A stretch of 64,000 nt of DNA from NCBI RefSeq assembly GCF_029239295.1, contig NZ_JAQZBC010000005.1, positions 124,001-188,000 of the forward strand. Reading direction: 5' to 3'. Source of the stretch: Sphingomonas sp. (lineage in GTDB: Bacteria; Pseudomonadota; Alphaproteobacteria; Sphingomonadales; Sphingomonadaceae). Position numbers and translations under genes: made by a program. This document shows, piece by piece, positions 23,200 to 31,758 of the stretch (its first letter is position 1; each line of letters opens with the position of its first letter). Below the pieces are notes generated by a model. That model worked only from the letters and a program-made list of their open reading frames with translations. It did no database searches and was not told the DNA's origin.

Positions 23200-23576
23200 G
23201 CGGCCCCAGCCAGATCGGGCGGATTTCCGGCACCACCGGGATCGATTCGGGCCTGAAGCGCCAGGCAACCGCCGACAACCTGAAGGCCGCCGGCCAGCAA
23301 TTCGAGGCGGTGTTCACCGGCATGATGCTGAAGTCGATGCGCGCGGCAAAGTTGGCGGAGCCACTGTTTGACAGCCAGGCGATCGACACCTTCCGCGACA
23401 TGCAGGACCAGAAAATGGTGCAGCAGATGGCGAAGCACACCCCGCTGGGCATCGGCGAGGCCATGACCGAATTCCTCTCACGTGGCCTTTCGGCAACAGC
23501 GGCGGAAAATCAGAACGACGGCGAAAAAGTCGTGGAACCACCCGCGGATCTTCAACCCCGCCTTAACCACGACTGA
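23196..23576 (+). CDS. flgJ: Rod-binding protein FlgJ (single-domain form)
   Basis: A 126-residue protein that carries only the rod-cap domain: AGQQFEAVFTGMMLKSMRAA and DSQAIDTFRDMQDQKMVQQM are the family hallmarks. The C-terminal muramidase domain found in enteric FlgJ is absent, which is common in alphaproteobacteria; the transglycosylase at 13366-14235 probably supplies that activity. The start is GTG, overlapping flgI by 4 bp. Confidence 0.94.
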   Translation: MSGPSQIGRISGTTGIDSGLKRQATADNLKAAGQQFEAVFTGMMLKSMRAAKLAEPLFDSQAIDTFRDMQDQKMVQQMAKHTPLGIGEAMTEFLSRGLSATAAENQNDGEKVVEPPADLQPRLNHD

Positions 23577-23590
23577 TCCAAAAGGGCGTC

Positions 23591-24928
23591 GTGAGCGACC
23601 TTCTTTCCATCGGCGCATCTGGCGTCCGCGCGAATCAGACCGCCCTTGGCGTGGTGTCGGAGAACATCGCGAACGCCGGGGTGACGGGCTATTCGCGCCG
23701 TACGATCACGACGACGGAGATCAGCAGCGCATCCGGGACAACCGGCCGCGCGACCGGCCACGGCGTCTTCGTCACGGGCGTGACGCGCGCAGCCGACCAG
23801 TTCAAGGCCGCCGCCGTTCGCACGGCAGGTGCCGATCTGGCACGGACCGAGGCGGGCGGCGTGTGGATGGACCGGATCCAGTCGTCGCTCACCGGCGCCG
23901 GCCTAGAGGGCCGCCTCACCGCCTTCTTCAACGCCGCAAAGGGCGTCGCCGCCGATCCTACTGCGACCGCGCCGCGCGCAGTGATGCTGGAACAGGCCAA
24001 CGCGCTCGCCGCCTCCTTCACCGCCACCGGCGTTGCACTCTCCAACGCGACCGCCGAACTGGACGCGACCGCCGATGGCGGCGTCGCCGATCTCAACAGC
24101 CTGTCGCAGGCGCTGGCGAAGGTGAATGACGGCCTCAGCCGCGCTGTGCCCGGCACCAACGCCGCCGTGAACCTGGCCGATCAGCGCGACGCCATTCTCG
24201 AAAAGATGAGCAGCCTCGTCGATGTTTCGGCCACTTATGATCCGGCCGGTCGCGCGACGGTGCGTGCTGGCGCTGGCGCCGGAACGATGCTCGTCAGCGG
24301 CAGTCAGGTCGCCACAGTCAGCTACGCCCGCAATGCCGAGGGTACGGTTGCCTTTGCCGTCACCAACGGAGACGATGTGTCGGTGCTGACGCCGCAGGGC
24401 GGCGCACTCGGCGGGGTGGTCGACGGTGCGCAGCGGCTCGCCGGCGCGCGCATTGAGCTGAACGCACTGGCCACGAGCTTCGTCGCCGGCGTCAACGCAG
24501 TGCAGGGTAACGGCCGCACGCTGGACAATGCCGCTGGCACGCCGATGTTCACTGTCGGCGGCTCCCCAACTGACATCACCATGACGATGACTGATCCGCG
24601 CGGGATCGCAGCGGCGGCGCCGGACGAGGGAACGCGCGGCAACGGCAATCTGGCGGCGCTCGAATCGCTCCGCACGGGCGCCGAGTTCGAAGGCACGATC
24701 GGCCGCATGGTTTCCACCAACGCCGCAGCCATTCAGGCGCGCGGCATCGTCGCTGACGCGCAGGGAGCGATCCACGACGGCGCGATCGCGGCGCGGGACA
24801 CGATTTCGGGCGTCGATCTGGATCGCGAGGCAGTCGACCTGCTGCGCTTCCAGCAGGCGTATCAGGCGTCCAGCCGGATCATCTCGGTCGCCCGCGACAC
24901 CTTCCAGACCTTGCTGGATATCCGCTGA
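23591..24928 (+). CDS. flgK: Flagellar hook-associated protein 1 FlgK
   Basis: A 445-residue hook-filament junction protein. The N-terminus shows LLSIGASGVRANQTALGVVS and SENIANAGVTGYSRRTITT; the C-terminus ends LDREAVDLLRFQQAYQASSR with IISVARDTFQTLLDIR, both diagnostic. The start is GTG after AAAGGG, 14 bp from the flgJ stop. The stop overlaps the flgL ATG by one base. FlgN is its likely chaperone. Confidence 0.97.
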   Translation: MSDLLSIGASGVRANQTALGVVSENIANAGVTGYSRRTITTTEISSASGTTGRATGHGVFVTGVTRAADQFKAAAVRTAGADLARTEAGGVWMDRIQSSLTGAGLEGRLTAFFNAAKGVAADPTATAPRAVMLEQANALAASFTATGVALSNATAELDATADGGVADLNSLSQALAKVNDGLSRAVPGTNAAVNLADQRDAILEKMSSLVDVSATYDPAGRATVRAGAGAGTMLVSGSQVATVSYARNAEGTVAFAVTNGDDVSVLTPQGGALGGVVDGAQRLAGARIELNALATSFVAGVNAVQGNGRTLDNAAGTPMFTVGGSPTDITMTMTDPRGIAAAAPDEGTRGNGNLAALESLRTGAEFEGTIGRMVSTNAAAIQARGIVADAQGAIHDGAIAARDTISGVDLDREAVDLLRFQQAYQASSRIISVARDTFQTLLDIR

Positions 24929-25821
24929 TGAGCGTCAATCTTTCCACCAACCAGTTCTACAATCGCTCCAGCGCGTCGATGCAGAAGCTGCAGGCGCAGT
25001 TCGATCGGCTGAACGAACAGGTCTCGACCGGCAAGAAACTGCTGGCGCCGTCGGACGACAGCGTCGGATACCAGCGGCTGCAGGGGATCAACCGCGCCAA
25101 TGCCGATGGCGCGCAGGATCTTGCGAACGTCAAACTGGCGCAGGCCACCCTGCAACAGGCCGGCAGCAGCGTGACCAGCATGTCGGAGCGTCTGCAGCGC
25201 GCCTCCGAACTGGTGATCCAGGGACGCAACGGCACCAACTCGCCGGCCGCCAAGCAGGCGATTGCGACCGAGCTGGCGAGCATCATGGAATCGATCGTCA
25301 CACTGGCGAACGGCAAGGATGCGCGCGGCCTGCCGCTGTTTGGCGGCAAGGACGATGGCCCCGCCGTCACGGCCGGCGCCACCGGCGCGCTCGGCTTTGC
25401 CGAGGGCAAGGCCGCAGCGATGCCGATCGGCGATGGCCAGACGGTCGAGGCGACGGTCAACGCACGCGAATTTCTCGCGGTGAAGGATGGCGACGATCTC
25501 GGCACCGCGATGGCGGCCATCATCGCCGCGCTGCGCGCCGACGAACCGATCCCCGACGGCGCCGTCGATACGCTCAACACCGTCGCCGATCAGGTGACGG
25601 CGACCCAGGCATCGCTCGGCGCGCGCGAAGTGCGCGTCGACTTGCAGGCCGCTCAGCTGAAGACCGCTGCCGATGATCGGGAGATGGTCCGCGCCGATAT
25701 CGAGGACGCCGATCCGACCGAGACGATCGTCCAGCTTCAGAAAACCATGACGATCCTGCAGGCGACGCAGGCGAGCTTCTCGAAGCTCTCCAGCCTGTCG
25801 CTGTTCAGCTATCTGCGCTGA
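24928..25821 (+). CDS. flgL: Flagellar hook-associated protein FlgL
   Basis: A 297-residue flagellin-like junction protein: N-terminal NQFYNRSSASMQKLQAQFDR with LNEQVSTGKKLLAPSDDSVG, and a C-terminal flagellin-type helix (DPTETIVQLQKTMTILQATQ then ASFSKLSSLSLFSYLR). It is the last gene of the flg operon and is followed within 10 bp by a strong terminator. Confidence 0.96.
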   Translation: MSVNLSTNQFYNRSSASMQKLQAQFDRLNEQVSTGKKLLAPSDDSVGYQRLQGINRANADGAQDLANVKLAQATLQQAGSSVTSMSERLQRASELVIQGRNGTNSPAAKQAIATELASIMESIVTLANGKDARGLPLFGGKDDGPAVTAGATGALGFAEGKAAAMPIGDGQTVEATVNAREFLAVKDGDDLGTAMAAIIAALRADEPIPDGAVDTLNTVADQVTATQASLGAREVRVDLQAAQLKTAADDREMVRADIEDADPTETIVQLQKTMTILQATQASFSKLSSLSLFSYLR

Positions 25822-25827
25822 CGTCCA

Positions 25828-25852
25828 GGCGCCCGCTACGGGCGCCATTTTT
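25828..25852 (+). terminator. Rho-independent terminator of the flg operon
   Basis: An 8-bp perfect stem GGCGCCCG / CGGGCGCC with a 3-nt loop (CTA), followed by ATTTTTCC. It separates flgL from the sigma-28 promoter of motA. Confidence 0.92.
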
Positions 25853-25856
25853 CCAG

Positions 25857-25883
25857 TAAAGAAATCCGCCGGCCGGTCGTTTC
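25857..25883 (+). promoter_or_regulatory. Sigma-28 promoter of motAB
   Basis: TAAA at 25857-25860, 15-bp spacer, GTCGTTTC at 25876-25883; one base from the GCCGTTTC element of the flagellin promoter. Predicted start near 25890, 29 nt before the motA ATG, with GGGGA as ribosome binding site. Confidence 0.72.
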
Positions 25884-25918
25884 AAAGATAGCACCTTATG
25901 TAGCGTCCGGGGATAAAG

Positions 25919-26782
25919 ATGTTCGCCGCCATCGGCCTTGTTGTTCTTATAGCCATGGTCTTCGGCGGCTTTGCCTTCACGGGCGGTTCGCTGGGTCCTG
26001 TGCTCCACGCCCTGCCACACGAAATGCTGATCATCGGCGGCGCCGCTGCCGGCGCGCTGATCATCGGCAACTCGGGCAAGGAGCTGAAGGCGGTCGGCGG
26101 CGGCCTCGCCAAGGTGTTCAAGGGCCCCAAGTACAAGAAGCAGGATTACCTCGACGTCATCTTCCTCGTCAGCAAGCTGATGAAAATGCTGCGCATGGAA
26201 GGCCCGATCGCGCTGGAGCCGCATGTCGAGGATCCGCAATCCTCCGCGATCTTCGCCGAATATCCGCGCCTGCTGGCCGATCACACCCTGGTCAATCTGG
26301 TCGCCGACACGCTGCGGCTGGTGGTCGTCTCCTCCGGCACGCTCGACGTCCATGCCGTCGAAGAGGTGATGGATAACGCCATCAAGACCCACCATCATGA
26401 GGTTGAGGGCCCGCACACCACGCTGACCTCGCTCGCCGACGCCCTGCCCGCGCTGGGCATCGTCGCTGCCGTGCTCGGCGTCGTGAAGACGATGGGCTCG
26501 ATCGATCAGCCGCCCACGGTGCTCGGCGGGATGATCGGCTCTGCGCTCGTGGGCACGTTCCTGGGCGTGCTGCTCGCTTATGGCATCGTCAGCCCGCTCG
26601 CCTCACGGCTGAAGCAGGTGATCGATGCCGATGCCGCCATTTATCATGTGGTGAAGCAGATCATCATCGCCTCGCTCCACGGCCACCCGCAGCCGCTGGT
26701 GATCGAGGCCGCCCGTTCGGGCATCGCGCACACCAACCAGCCCGGCTTTGCCGAGGTGTTCGACGGCCTTCGGGGCAAGTAA
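25919..26782 (+). CDS. motA: Flagellar motor stator protein MotA
   Basis: A 287-residue four-helix stator subunit. Helix 1 is IGLVVLIAMVFGGFAFTGG, helix 2 HEMLIIGGAAAGALIIGN, and helices 3-4 include ALPALGIVAAVLGVVKTMG and GMIGSALVGTFLGVLLAYGI. The cytoplasmic loop between helices 2 and 3 holds the charged region that faces FliG. It forms an operon with motB (3-bp gap) under a sigma-28 promoter. This is the canonical stator; a second, compact set lies at 15542-16722. Confidence 0.96.
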   Translation: MFAAIGLVVLIAMVFGGFAFTGGSLGPVLHALPHEMLIIGGAAAGALIIGNSGKELKAVGGGLAKVFKGPKYKKQDYLDVIFLVSKLMKMLRMEGPIALEPHVEDPQSSAIFAEYPRLLADHTLVNLVADTLRLVVVSSGTLDVHAVEEVMDNAIKTHHHEVEGPHTTLTSLADALPALGIVAAVLGVVKTMGSIDQPPTVLGGMIGSALVGTFLGVLLAYGIVSPLASRLKQVIDADAAIYHVVKQIIIASLHGHPQPLVIEAARSGIAHTNQPGFAEVFDGLRGK

Positions 26783-26785
26783 GCG

Positions 26786-27691
26786 ATGGCCGCGCGCGCT
26801 CCCCATGGCAGCAATCAGCCGCCCAAGATCATCGTCAAGAAGATCTATATCGAGGGCCACGGCGGCCATCACGGCGGCGCCTGGAAGGTCGCCTATGCCG
26901 ATTTCGTCACCGCGATGATGGCGTTCTTTCTCCTGATGTGGCTGCTCGGCGCGACCACGGAGAAACAGCGCAAGGGCATCGCCGACTATTTTGCGCCGAC
27001 CATCCTCAACACCAAGTCGCTGGGCATCGGCGGCAGCGGCCTGCTGGGCGGCGATTCGGTCACCACCCAGGAAAAGAGCGGCCCGCACGACGGCAATTCA
27101 CGCCTGCCGATGATCGTCGCGCACAGCGATTCGGGCGGCGGCCAAAAGGTCGGCACCGGCACCAAGGGTTCGCTGCGCAGCCGTCAGGCGATCGCGGCGG
27201 AGGACCGGAAGAACTTCGCCAAGCTGAAGCAGCAGGTCGAAAAGCAACTGCGCGAGCGGCAGGGCCTGGCAAAGCTCGCCAAGCACATCCGCTTCACGAT
27301 GACGCCAAGCGGCATGCGCATCGATCTGGTCGATGACGCCAATTATTCGATGTTCGCGCTCGGCACGACGGCGCTGGAAAGCGACGCGTCGGCGCTGATC
27401 GGCATGGTGGCTGAAGGGATCCGCGAAACGCAGAACCCGATCATGATCCGCGGCCATACCGACAGCCTGCCCTTTGGCGATCCGCGCGCGATGAACAACT
27501 GGATCCTGGGAACGGGCCGCGCCGAGGCGACACGCCGCCGGCTGGCGCGCGGCGGCATTCCTGAAAGCCGCTTCCACCGGATCGAGGGCGTGGCCGATCG
27601 CGAGCCGATGATCACCAGCAATCCGATGGACCCGCGCAATCGCCGCGTCGCCATCACCCTGCTCTATCGCGCCGGCTCGTTCGGCCAGTAA
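26786..27691 (+). CDS. motB: Flagellar motor stator protein MotB
   Basis: A 301-residue stator anchor. The single helix WKVAYADFVTAMMAFFLLMW contains the proton-binding Asp at about residue 39. A periplasmic OmpA-like peptidoglycan-binding domain follows, with RGHTDSLPFGDPRAMNNWIL and a closing NRRVAITLLY. A histidine-rich GHGGHHGG stretch precedes the membrane helix. Normal length, paired with motA. Confidence 0.96.
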   Translation: MAARAPHGSNQPPKIIVKKIYIEGHGGHHGGAWKVAYADFVTAMMAFFLLMWLLGATTEKQRKGIADYFAPTILNTKSLGIGGSGLLGGDSVTTQEKSGPHDGNSRLPMIVAHSDSGGGQKVGTGTKGSLRSRQAIAAEDRKNFAKLKQQVEKQLRERQGLAKLAKHIRFTMTPSGMRIDLVDDANYSMFALGTTALESDASALIGMVAEGIRETQNPIMIRGHTDSLPFGDPRAMNNWILGTGRAEATRRRLARGGIPESRFHRIEGVADREPMITSNPMDPRNRRVAITLLYRAGSFGQ

Positions 27692-27697
27692 GCGGCA

Positions 27698-27720
27698 ACG
27701 GGTGCCCGGCCGGCACCCGT
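27698..27720. terminator. Hairpin between convergent motB and isoaspartyl peptidase genes
   Basis: A 9-bp perfect stem ACGGGTGCC / GGCACCCGT with a 5-nt loop. No T-run follows on either strand, so it may need Rho or act only as an RNA 3'-end stabiliser. Confidence 0.5.
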
Positions 27721-27730
27721 CACGCTTCGA

Positions 27731-28714
27731 TCAGGGCTCGTCGCGATAGATCGCCACGGTCGGCGCACCGCCGGCGCTCACCCGCCCGCGATACATGCCC
27801 GGCGTGTTATAGCTCCAGGCCGTGGCGCCCGACGGCGTGTTGACGATGACGCCGCCGTCACCGCCCAGCCCCTGCACTTCGGCCATCACCGCATCGGCCG
27901 CGACTTGCGGGCTCTCGCCCTTGAAGCGGATGCGCGCGCAGATCTCATGCGCCACGCCCTCGCGGATGAAATATTCGCCGGCGCCTGTCGCCGAAACCGC
28001 ACAGGCCCGATCGTCGGCATAGGTGCCCGCGCCGATCACCGGTGCGTCGCCGATCCGGCCCCAGCGCTTGCCGGTGACGCCGCCGGTCGATGTTGCCGCC
28101 GCGACATGGCCGCTCGCGTCGCGCGCCACCGCGCCGACGGTGCCATATTTGCGATCGACGTCGATCGCTGACAGCTTCTTTGCCTTCAGCGTCTCCAGCT
28201 GCCGCCGCCGCTCAGGCGTCGCGAACCAGCTCTGATCGGCCTGCTCCAGCTTCTGCGCGCGGGAAAAGGCGTCTGCGCCGGTGCCCGCCAGGAAGACATG
28301 ATCGCTCTTTTCCATCACCGCGCGCGCCAGGCTGACGGGATGGCGCGTGCCGGTAACCCCCGCAACCGCGCCGGCCGCCCGCGTGCGCCCATCCATGATC
28401 GCCGCGTCCAGTTCGTTGCGGCCGTCCCAGGTGAATACCGCGCCGCGCCCGGCGTTGAAATGCGGGTCATCCTCCAGCACGTGGATCGCGGCCTCGACCG
28501 CATCCAGCGCGCTGCCGCCCTTGTCGAGCACCGCCGATCCTGCCGCCAGCGCCTGGCTCAGCGCCGCGCGGATTGCCTTGTCCTGCTCGGGTGTCAGCTT
28601 GTCGCGCTCGATCACCCCGGCACCGCCATGGATCGCAAGCGACCAGCGCGGCGCCTCCTGCGCCATGGCGGGGGTTGCAAGCAGGGCGGCAAGAACGGGC
28701 AGGAACAGGCGCAT
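27731..28714 (-). CDS. Isoaspartyl peptidase / L-asparaginase (Ntn-hydrolase)
   Basis: A 327-residue plant-type asparaginase. It starts at the ATG at 28714, eight bases after AAGGA, and has a signal peptide (MRLFLPVLAALLATPAMA-QE), so it acts in the periplasm. Family motifs: SLAIHGGAGVIE, the glycine-rich NAGRGAVF, and GTVGAVARD, where Thr192 becomes the N-terminal nucleophile after autocleavage. The enzyme removes isoaspartyl residues from peptides and may also hydrolyse asparagine. It lies tail-to-tail with motB and is 16 bp upstream of an unrelated acyltransferase gene's stop. Confidence 0.95.
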   Translation of the reverse strand: MRLFLPVLAALLATPAMAQEAPRWSLAIHGGAGVIERDKLTPEQDKAIRAALSQALAAGSAVLDKGGSALDAVEAAIHVLEDDPHFNAGRGAVFTWDGRNELDAAIMDGRTRAAGAVAGVTGTRHPVSLARAVMEKSDHVFLAGTGADAFSRAQKLEQADQSWFATPERRRQLETLKAKKLSAIDVDRKYGTVGAVARDASGHVAAATSTGGVTGKRWGRIGDAPVIGAGTYADDRACAVSATGAGEYFIREGVAHEICARIRFKGESPQVAADAVMAEVQGLGGDGGVIVNTPSGATAWSYNTPGMYRGRVSAGGAPTVAIYRDEP

Positions 28715-28730
28715 GAGAATCCTTTTTTCG

Positions 28731-29900
28731 TCAGACAATGGCAGGGCGAGGATCAGGAATGCCGGCCCGCGGGCGGTGCAGCCGCAGGCCGATCAGCGGG
28801 CGCAGCCACGGCACGCGGCGGCCGCCGAGGTAAAAGGCCCAGCAGCCCGCCACCGTCGCCGCCACCAGGATCACGAAATCCAGCGCGAGCGGCAAGCCGG
28901 CGAGCAGCAGCCAATAAGCGACGACCACGATGATCGTCTGGTGGATGATGTAGAAAGGGAACACCGCCTCGGTCAGCATCGGGCGCCAGCGATGGTCGCG
29001 GTTCCAGAATGTCTCCGCGATGCCGATCAGCGCCGCGATGGTCATCCAGCCCTGCACCCCGCGCGCCAGGCTGAAGATCGTGCCGAACGGGCGCGGCGTC
29101 ACGCGATAGCCGGCAAAGACGATCTGGATCGCAGCCACGGTCAGGAACGCGAGCAGCGCCGCCAGCGCCGTCACCTTCCACCACCGGGCGAAGGTGGCGA
29201 TCATCCGTTCGCTGCCCGCCATCGCGTAGCCAAGCGCAAACATTGGGAAATAGGTGGCATGGGCAACCCAGTCGCCCACCATTTCGTGCGTTTCGCGCGC
29301 GCCGGGGAACAGCACGCCGCTGACCAGCATCAGCCACGCCATCGGCAGGATCAGCGCGCCGACACCGCCGAACAGCCGCTCGAACACGCGCTGCGCCGCG
29401 GCGCTTGCGCTGCGCGGCGTGACCGTCAGCAGCGCGGTAAAGGCGAGCGTATAGACCCACAGATAAGCAACGAACCACAGGTGGTTCCAGGTTGGCAGGA
29501 AGATGCCGTCGACCCGGCGAAACGCGAAATAGTCGCTGCTCCAGAACGCCAGGAAACCGCCCGTCCAGCCATGCTGCGTCACCAGCTCGACCCATGGCTG
29601 CGGCGGCACGATCACCGCCATGCCGAAGATCAGCGGGATCAGCAGCCGCGCGGTGCGGTTGCGCACGAACGGCCACGGCCCGGTATGGCGCACGAACAGC
29701 GCCCGGCTGGCATAGCCCGACACCAGGAACAACAGCGACAATCGCCACGGGTTCGACAGCATCATCGGCACCGTCACCCATTGTTCCGCGGCGAGCTTCG
29801 CGTGAAAGCCCCACGGCACGAAAACCATGCCGATATGATACAGGATCAGGATCGCAAACGCCCCGATCCGAAGCCAGTCGAGGCCGTAGTGCCGCTGCAT
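28731..29900 (-). CDS. Acyltransferase 3 family membrane protein (first of a tandem pair)
   Basis: A 389-residue protein with about ten membrane segments. The start HYGLDWLRIGAFAILILYHI carries the invariant His of the acyltransferase 3 family, and the LPTWNHLWFVAYLWVYTLAF segment is typical of OpgC/HGSNAT-like members. Such enzymes acylate exported sugars or lipids. The ATG at 29900 aligns with the start of the neighbour paralogue. It lies 28 bp downstream of that paralogue (29929-31092), in the same direction, indicating tandem duplication. Substrate unknown. Confidence 0.85.
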   Translation of the reverse strand: MQRHYGLDWLRIGAFAILILYHIGMVFVPWGFHAKLAAEQWVTVPMMLSNPWRLSLLFLVSGYASRALFVRHTGPWPFVRNRTARLLIPLIFGMAVIVPPQPWVELVTQHGWTGGFLAFWSSDYFAFRRVDGIFLPTWNHLWFVAYLWVYTLAFTALLTVTPRSASAAAQRVFERLFGGVGALILPMAWLMLVSGVLFPGARETHEMVGDWVAHATYFPMFALGYAMAGSERMIATFARWWKVTALAALLAFLTVAAIQIVFAGYRVTPRPFGTIFSLARGVQGWMTIAALIGIAETFWNRDHRWRPMLTEAVFPFYIIHQTIIVVVAYWLLLAGLPLALDFVILVAATVAGCWAFYLGGRRVPWLRPLIGLRLHRPRAGIPDPRPAIV

Positions 29901-29928
29901 CGCCGGGCAACTAGCAGGGCGGCTACCG

Positions 29929-31092
29929 CTAGGCCAGCCGCCGCGCCGGGCCGGGTTTCGCCGGCGCAAGGCCGATCAGCGGGCGTAGCCAGGGAATGTC
30001 GCGACCGATCACGTAACCGGCGGCGCAGGCGGCAGCGGTGGCGCTCAGCAGGAAGACAAAGCCTTCGCGTGCGCTCATGCCCCAGGACGGGATCGCCCAG
30101 GCCAGCACGACCAGCACGGGGTGATGGATCAGATAGGCCGGGAACACGGCCTCCGCGAGTGGTTGGCGCAGCGGATGATCGCGATTGAGCACACCATCGG
30201 CTAGCCGCAGCAGCGCGATGATCACGCCCCACGCCATGGCAAGCCGTGCCGCGCGATCCGCCGCCATCAGCGCATGGCTCGGCGCGGCCGCCCCCTGGTA
30301 ACGCAGCTCGACCCAGATCACGAACAGTGAACAAAGCGCGGCGATGACGAGCGCGCCGGTCCAGTGCCTACTGATCGCGCGCCACAGCGTCGTCGACCCG
30401 CCCAGTGCGAAGCCGAACAGGAACAGCGGCAGGTAACTCGCATGGCCCGCCCAGTCGGTGGTCAGTCCCTGCGTCTCCGGTACCACGAACATCAACGCGA
30501 CCTTGGCGCTCGCCAGCGCCAGCATCGGCACCCAGATGATCCGCCGTCCTACCGCCAGCCGCTCGAACCACGCCTGGATGCGCCCGGCACCGACCCGCGT
30601 CAGCAGCAGCGCGAGCGCCATGGTGTAGGCCCACAAATATACCACGAACCACATATGCTCCCATTGCGGGAAGCCGCGGCCGTTTTGCGTCAACGGGCGC
30701 CAGTAATCGCCCAGCCAGAAGGCGGCGAGACCTTCGGGATCACCCGACAGGCGGATCCGCACCCATAGTTCGGGCGGCAACAGCACCAGCATGGCGAACG
30801 CCAGCGGCACCAGCAGGCGCAGGCTGCGCTGCTGCGCGAACGCGCCGAGGCTGGGCATGCGCGCGATCAGCCGCCGTGTCGCAAAGCCTGCCACGACGAA
30901 CAGCAACGGGATCCGCCACGGCGTCAGCAGTACCATCGGCACGATCAACGACGGGAACGTCTCGGGCCATTTCACCACCCACGGCCATGGCGCGAACACC
31001 ATCGCCACATGGTAGATGATCAGCAGCCCGAACGCGCCGATGCGCAGCCAGTCGATTCCATAATGGCGCACAGCGGGCGCGACGTGGTCCAT
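29929..31092 (-). CDS. Acyltransferase 3 family membrane protein (second of a tandem pair)
   Basis: A 387-residue multi-pass membrane protein with the same plan as its neighbour at 28731-29900: HYGIDWLRIGAFGLLIIYHV at the start, QWEHMWFVVYLWAYTMALAL in the middle, and the ending VIGRDIPWLRPLIGL that matches the partner's ending RVPWLRPLIGL. The two have clearly diverged, so the duplication is not recent. It lies 73 bp from the DUF1993 gene, in the same direction. Confidence 0.85.
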   Translation of the reverse strand: MDHVAPAVRHYGIDWLRIGAFGLLIIYHVAMVFAPWPWVVKWPETFPSLIVPMVLLTPWRIPLLFVVAGFATRRLIARMPSLGAFAQQRSLRLLVPLAFAMLVLLPPELWVRIRLSGDPEGLAAFWLGDYWRPLTQNGRGFPQWEHMWFVVYLWAYTMALALLLTRVGAGRIQAWFERLAVGRRIIWVPMLALASAKVALMFVVPETQGLTTDWAGHASYLPLFLFGFALGGSTTLWRAISRHWTGALVIAALCSLFVIWVELRYQGAAAPSHALMAADRAARLAMAWGVIIALLRLADGVLNRDHPLRQPLAEAVFPAYLIHHPVLVVLAWAIPSWGMSAREGFVFLLSATAAACAAGYVIGRDIPWLRPLIGLAPAKPGPARRLA

Positions 31093-31165
31093 GGCGCTCC
31101 GCTATAGCGCAACCGAGATATTACGAAACGTTGCTGATGCCGATACCGTGCCCGCGCGGTACGCT

Positions 31166-31687
31166 TCACCGCTTCATGCGCAGCGCCCCCAGGAAGTCGC
31201 GCTTGCCGATCTTCATCCCCTGCGCGCGCAGGATCCCGTAGGCCGTCGTCGCGTGGAAATAGAAGTTGGGCTGCGAGAAGGAGAGCAGGAACTGCGCGCC
31301 GGTGAAGGGCATGCGCAGCTCGCCCATCGAAAACTGCGTGTCCTTGTCGACCAGCGCATCGAATTCTGCCCGGTCGACTGCTTCCAGCGCGGTGATCGCG
31401 CCGCGGATGCGCTCGTGCAGCCCCGCAAAATCGGTTGGCCACGGTGCCATGCTGGGCGAAAAATTGCCGCCGCGCACACCTTCGACCCCGCCGATCGAAT
31501 GCTCCGCGACCGATTTCACCTGATAGCCGAACGGCAACATGTCGGGTGCCAGGCGCGCGTCGATAAGCTCGGCCGCGCTCATCCCCTTCTCGGCGGCGAA
31601 CACTTCCGCCTTGTCCAGCAGGCGGTCGATCGCGCCCAGGATCTGGATGTTCGACGGGATGACCGCGTCGTACAGCGAAAGTGTCAT
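31166..31687 (-). CDS. DUF1993 domain protein
   Basis: A 173-residue soluble helical protein of the DUF1993 family, distantly DinB-like. Characteristic stretches are [40 protein letters not shown] and the C-terminal [20 protein letters not shown]. No biochemical function is established. It is divergent from ispG across a 71-bp gap that must contain promoters for both. Confidence 0.85.
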   Translation of the reverse strand: MTLSLYDAVIPSNIQILGAIDRLLDKAEVFAAEKGMSAAELIDARLAPDMLPFGYQVKSVAEHSIGGVEGVRGGNFSPSMAPWPTDFAGLHERIRGAITALEAVDRAEFDALVDKDTQFSMGELRMPFTGAQFLLSFSQPNFYFHATTAYGILRAQGMKIGKRDFLGALRMKR

Positions 31688-31758
31688 CGTCCTGCCCCAC
31701 GTTTTGTTTATGTGTGCGACCCGCTATATCGAGGCCAAAGCCGATAGGAAGCCCCCCG

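Noticed and set aside
28347..30188. A 613-codon plus-strand frame opposite the isoaspartyl peptidase and acyltransferase genes
   Set aside because: The Arg/Gln/His-rich translation lacks any domain, and three genes on the other strand are supported.
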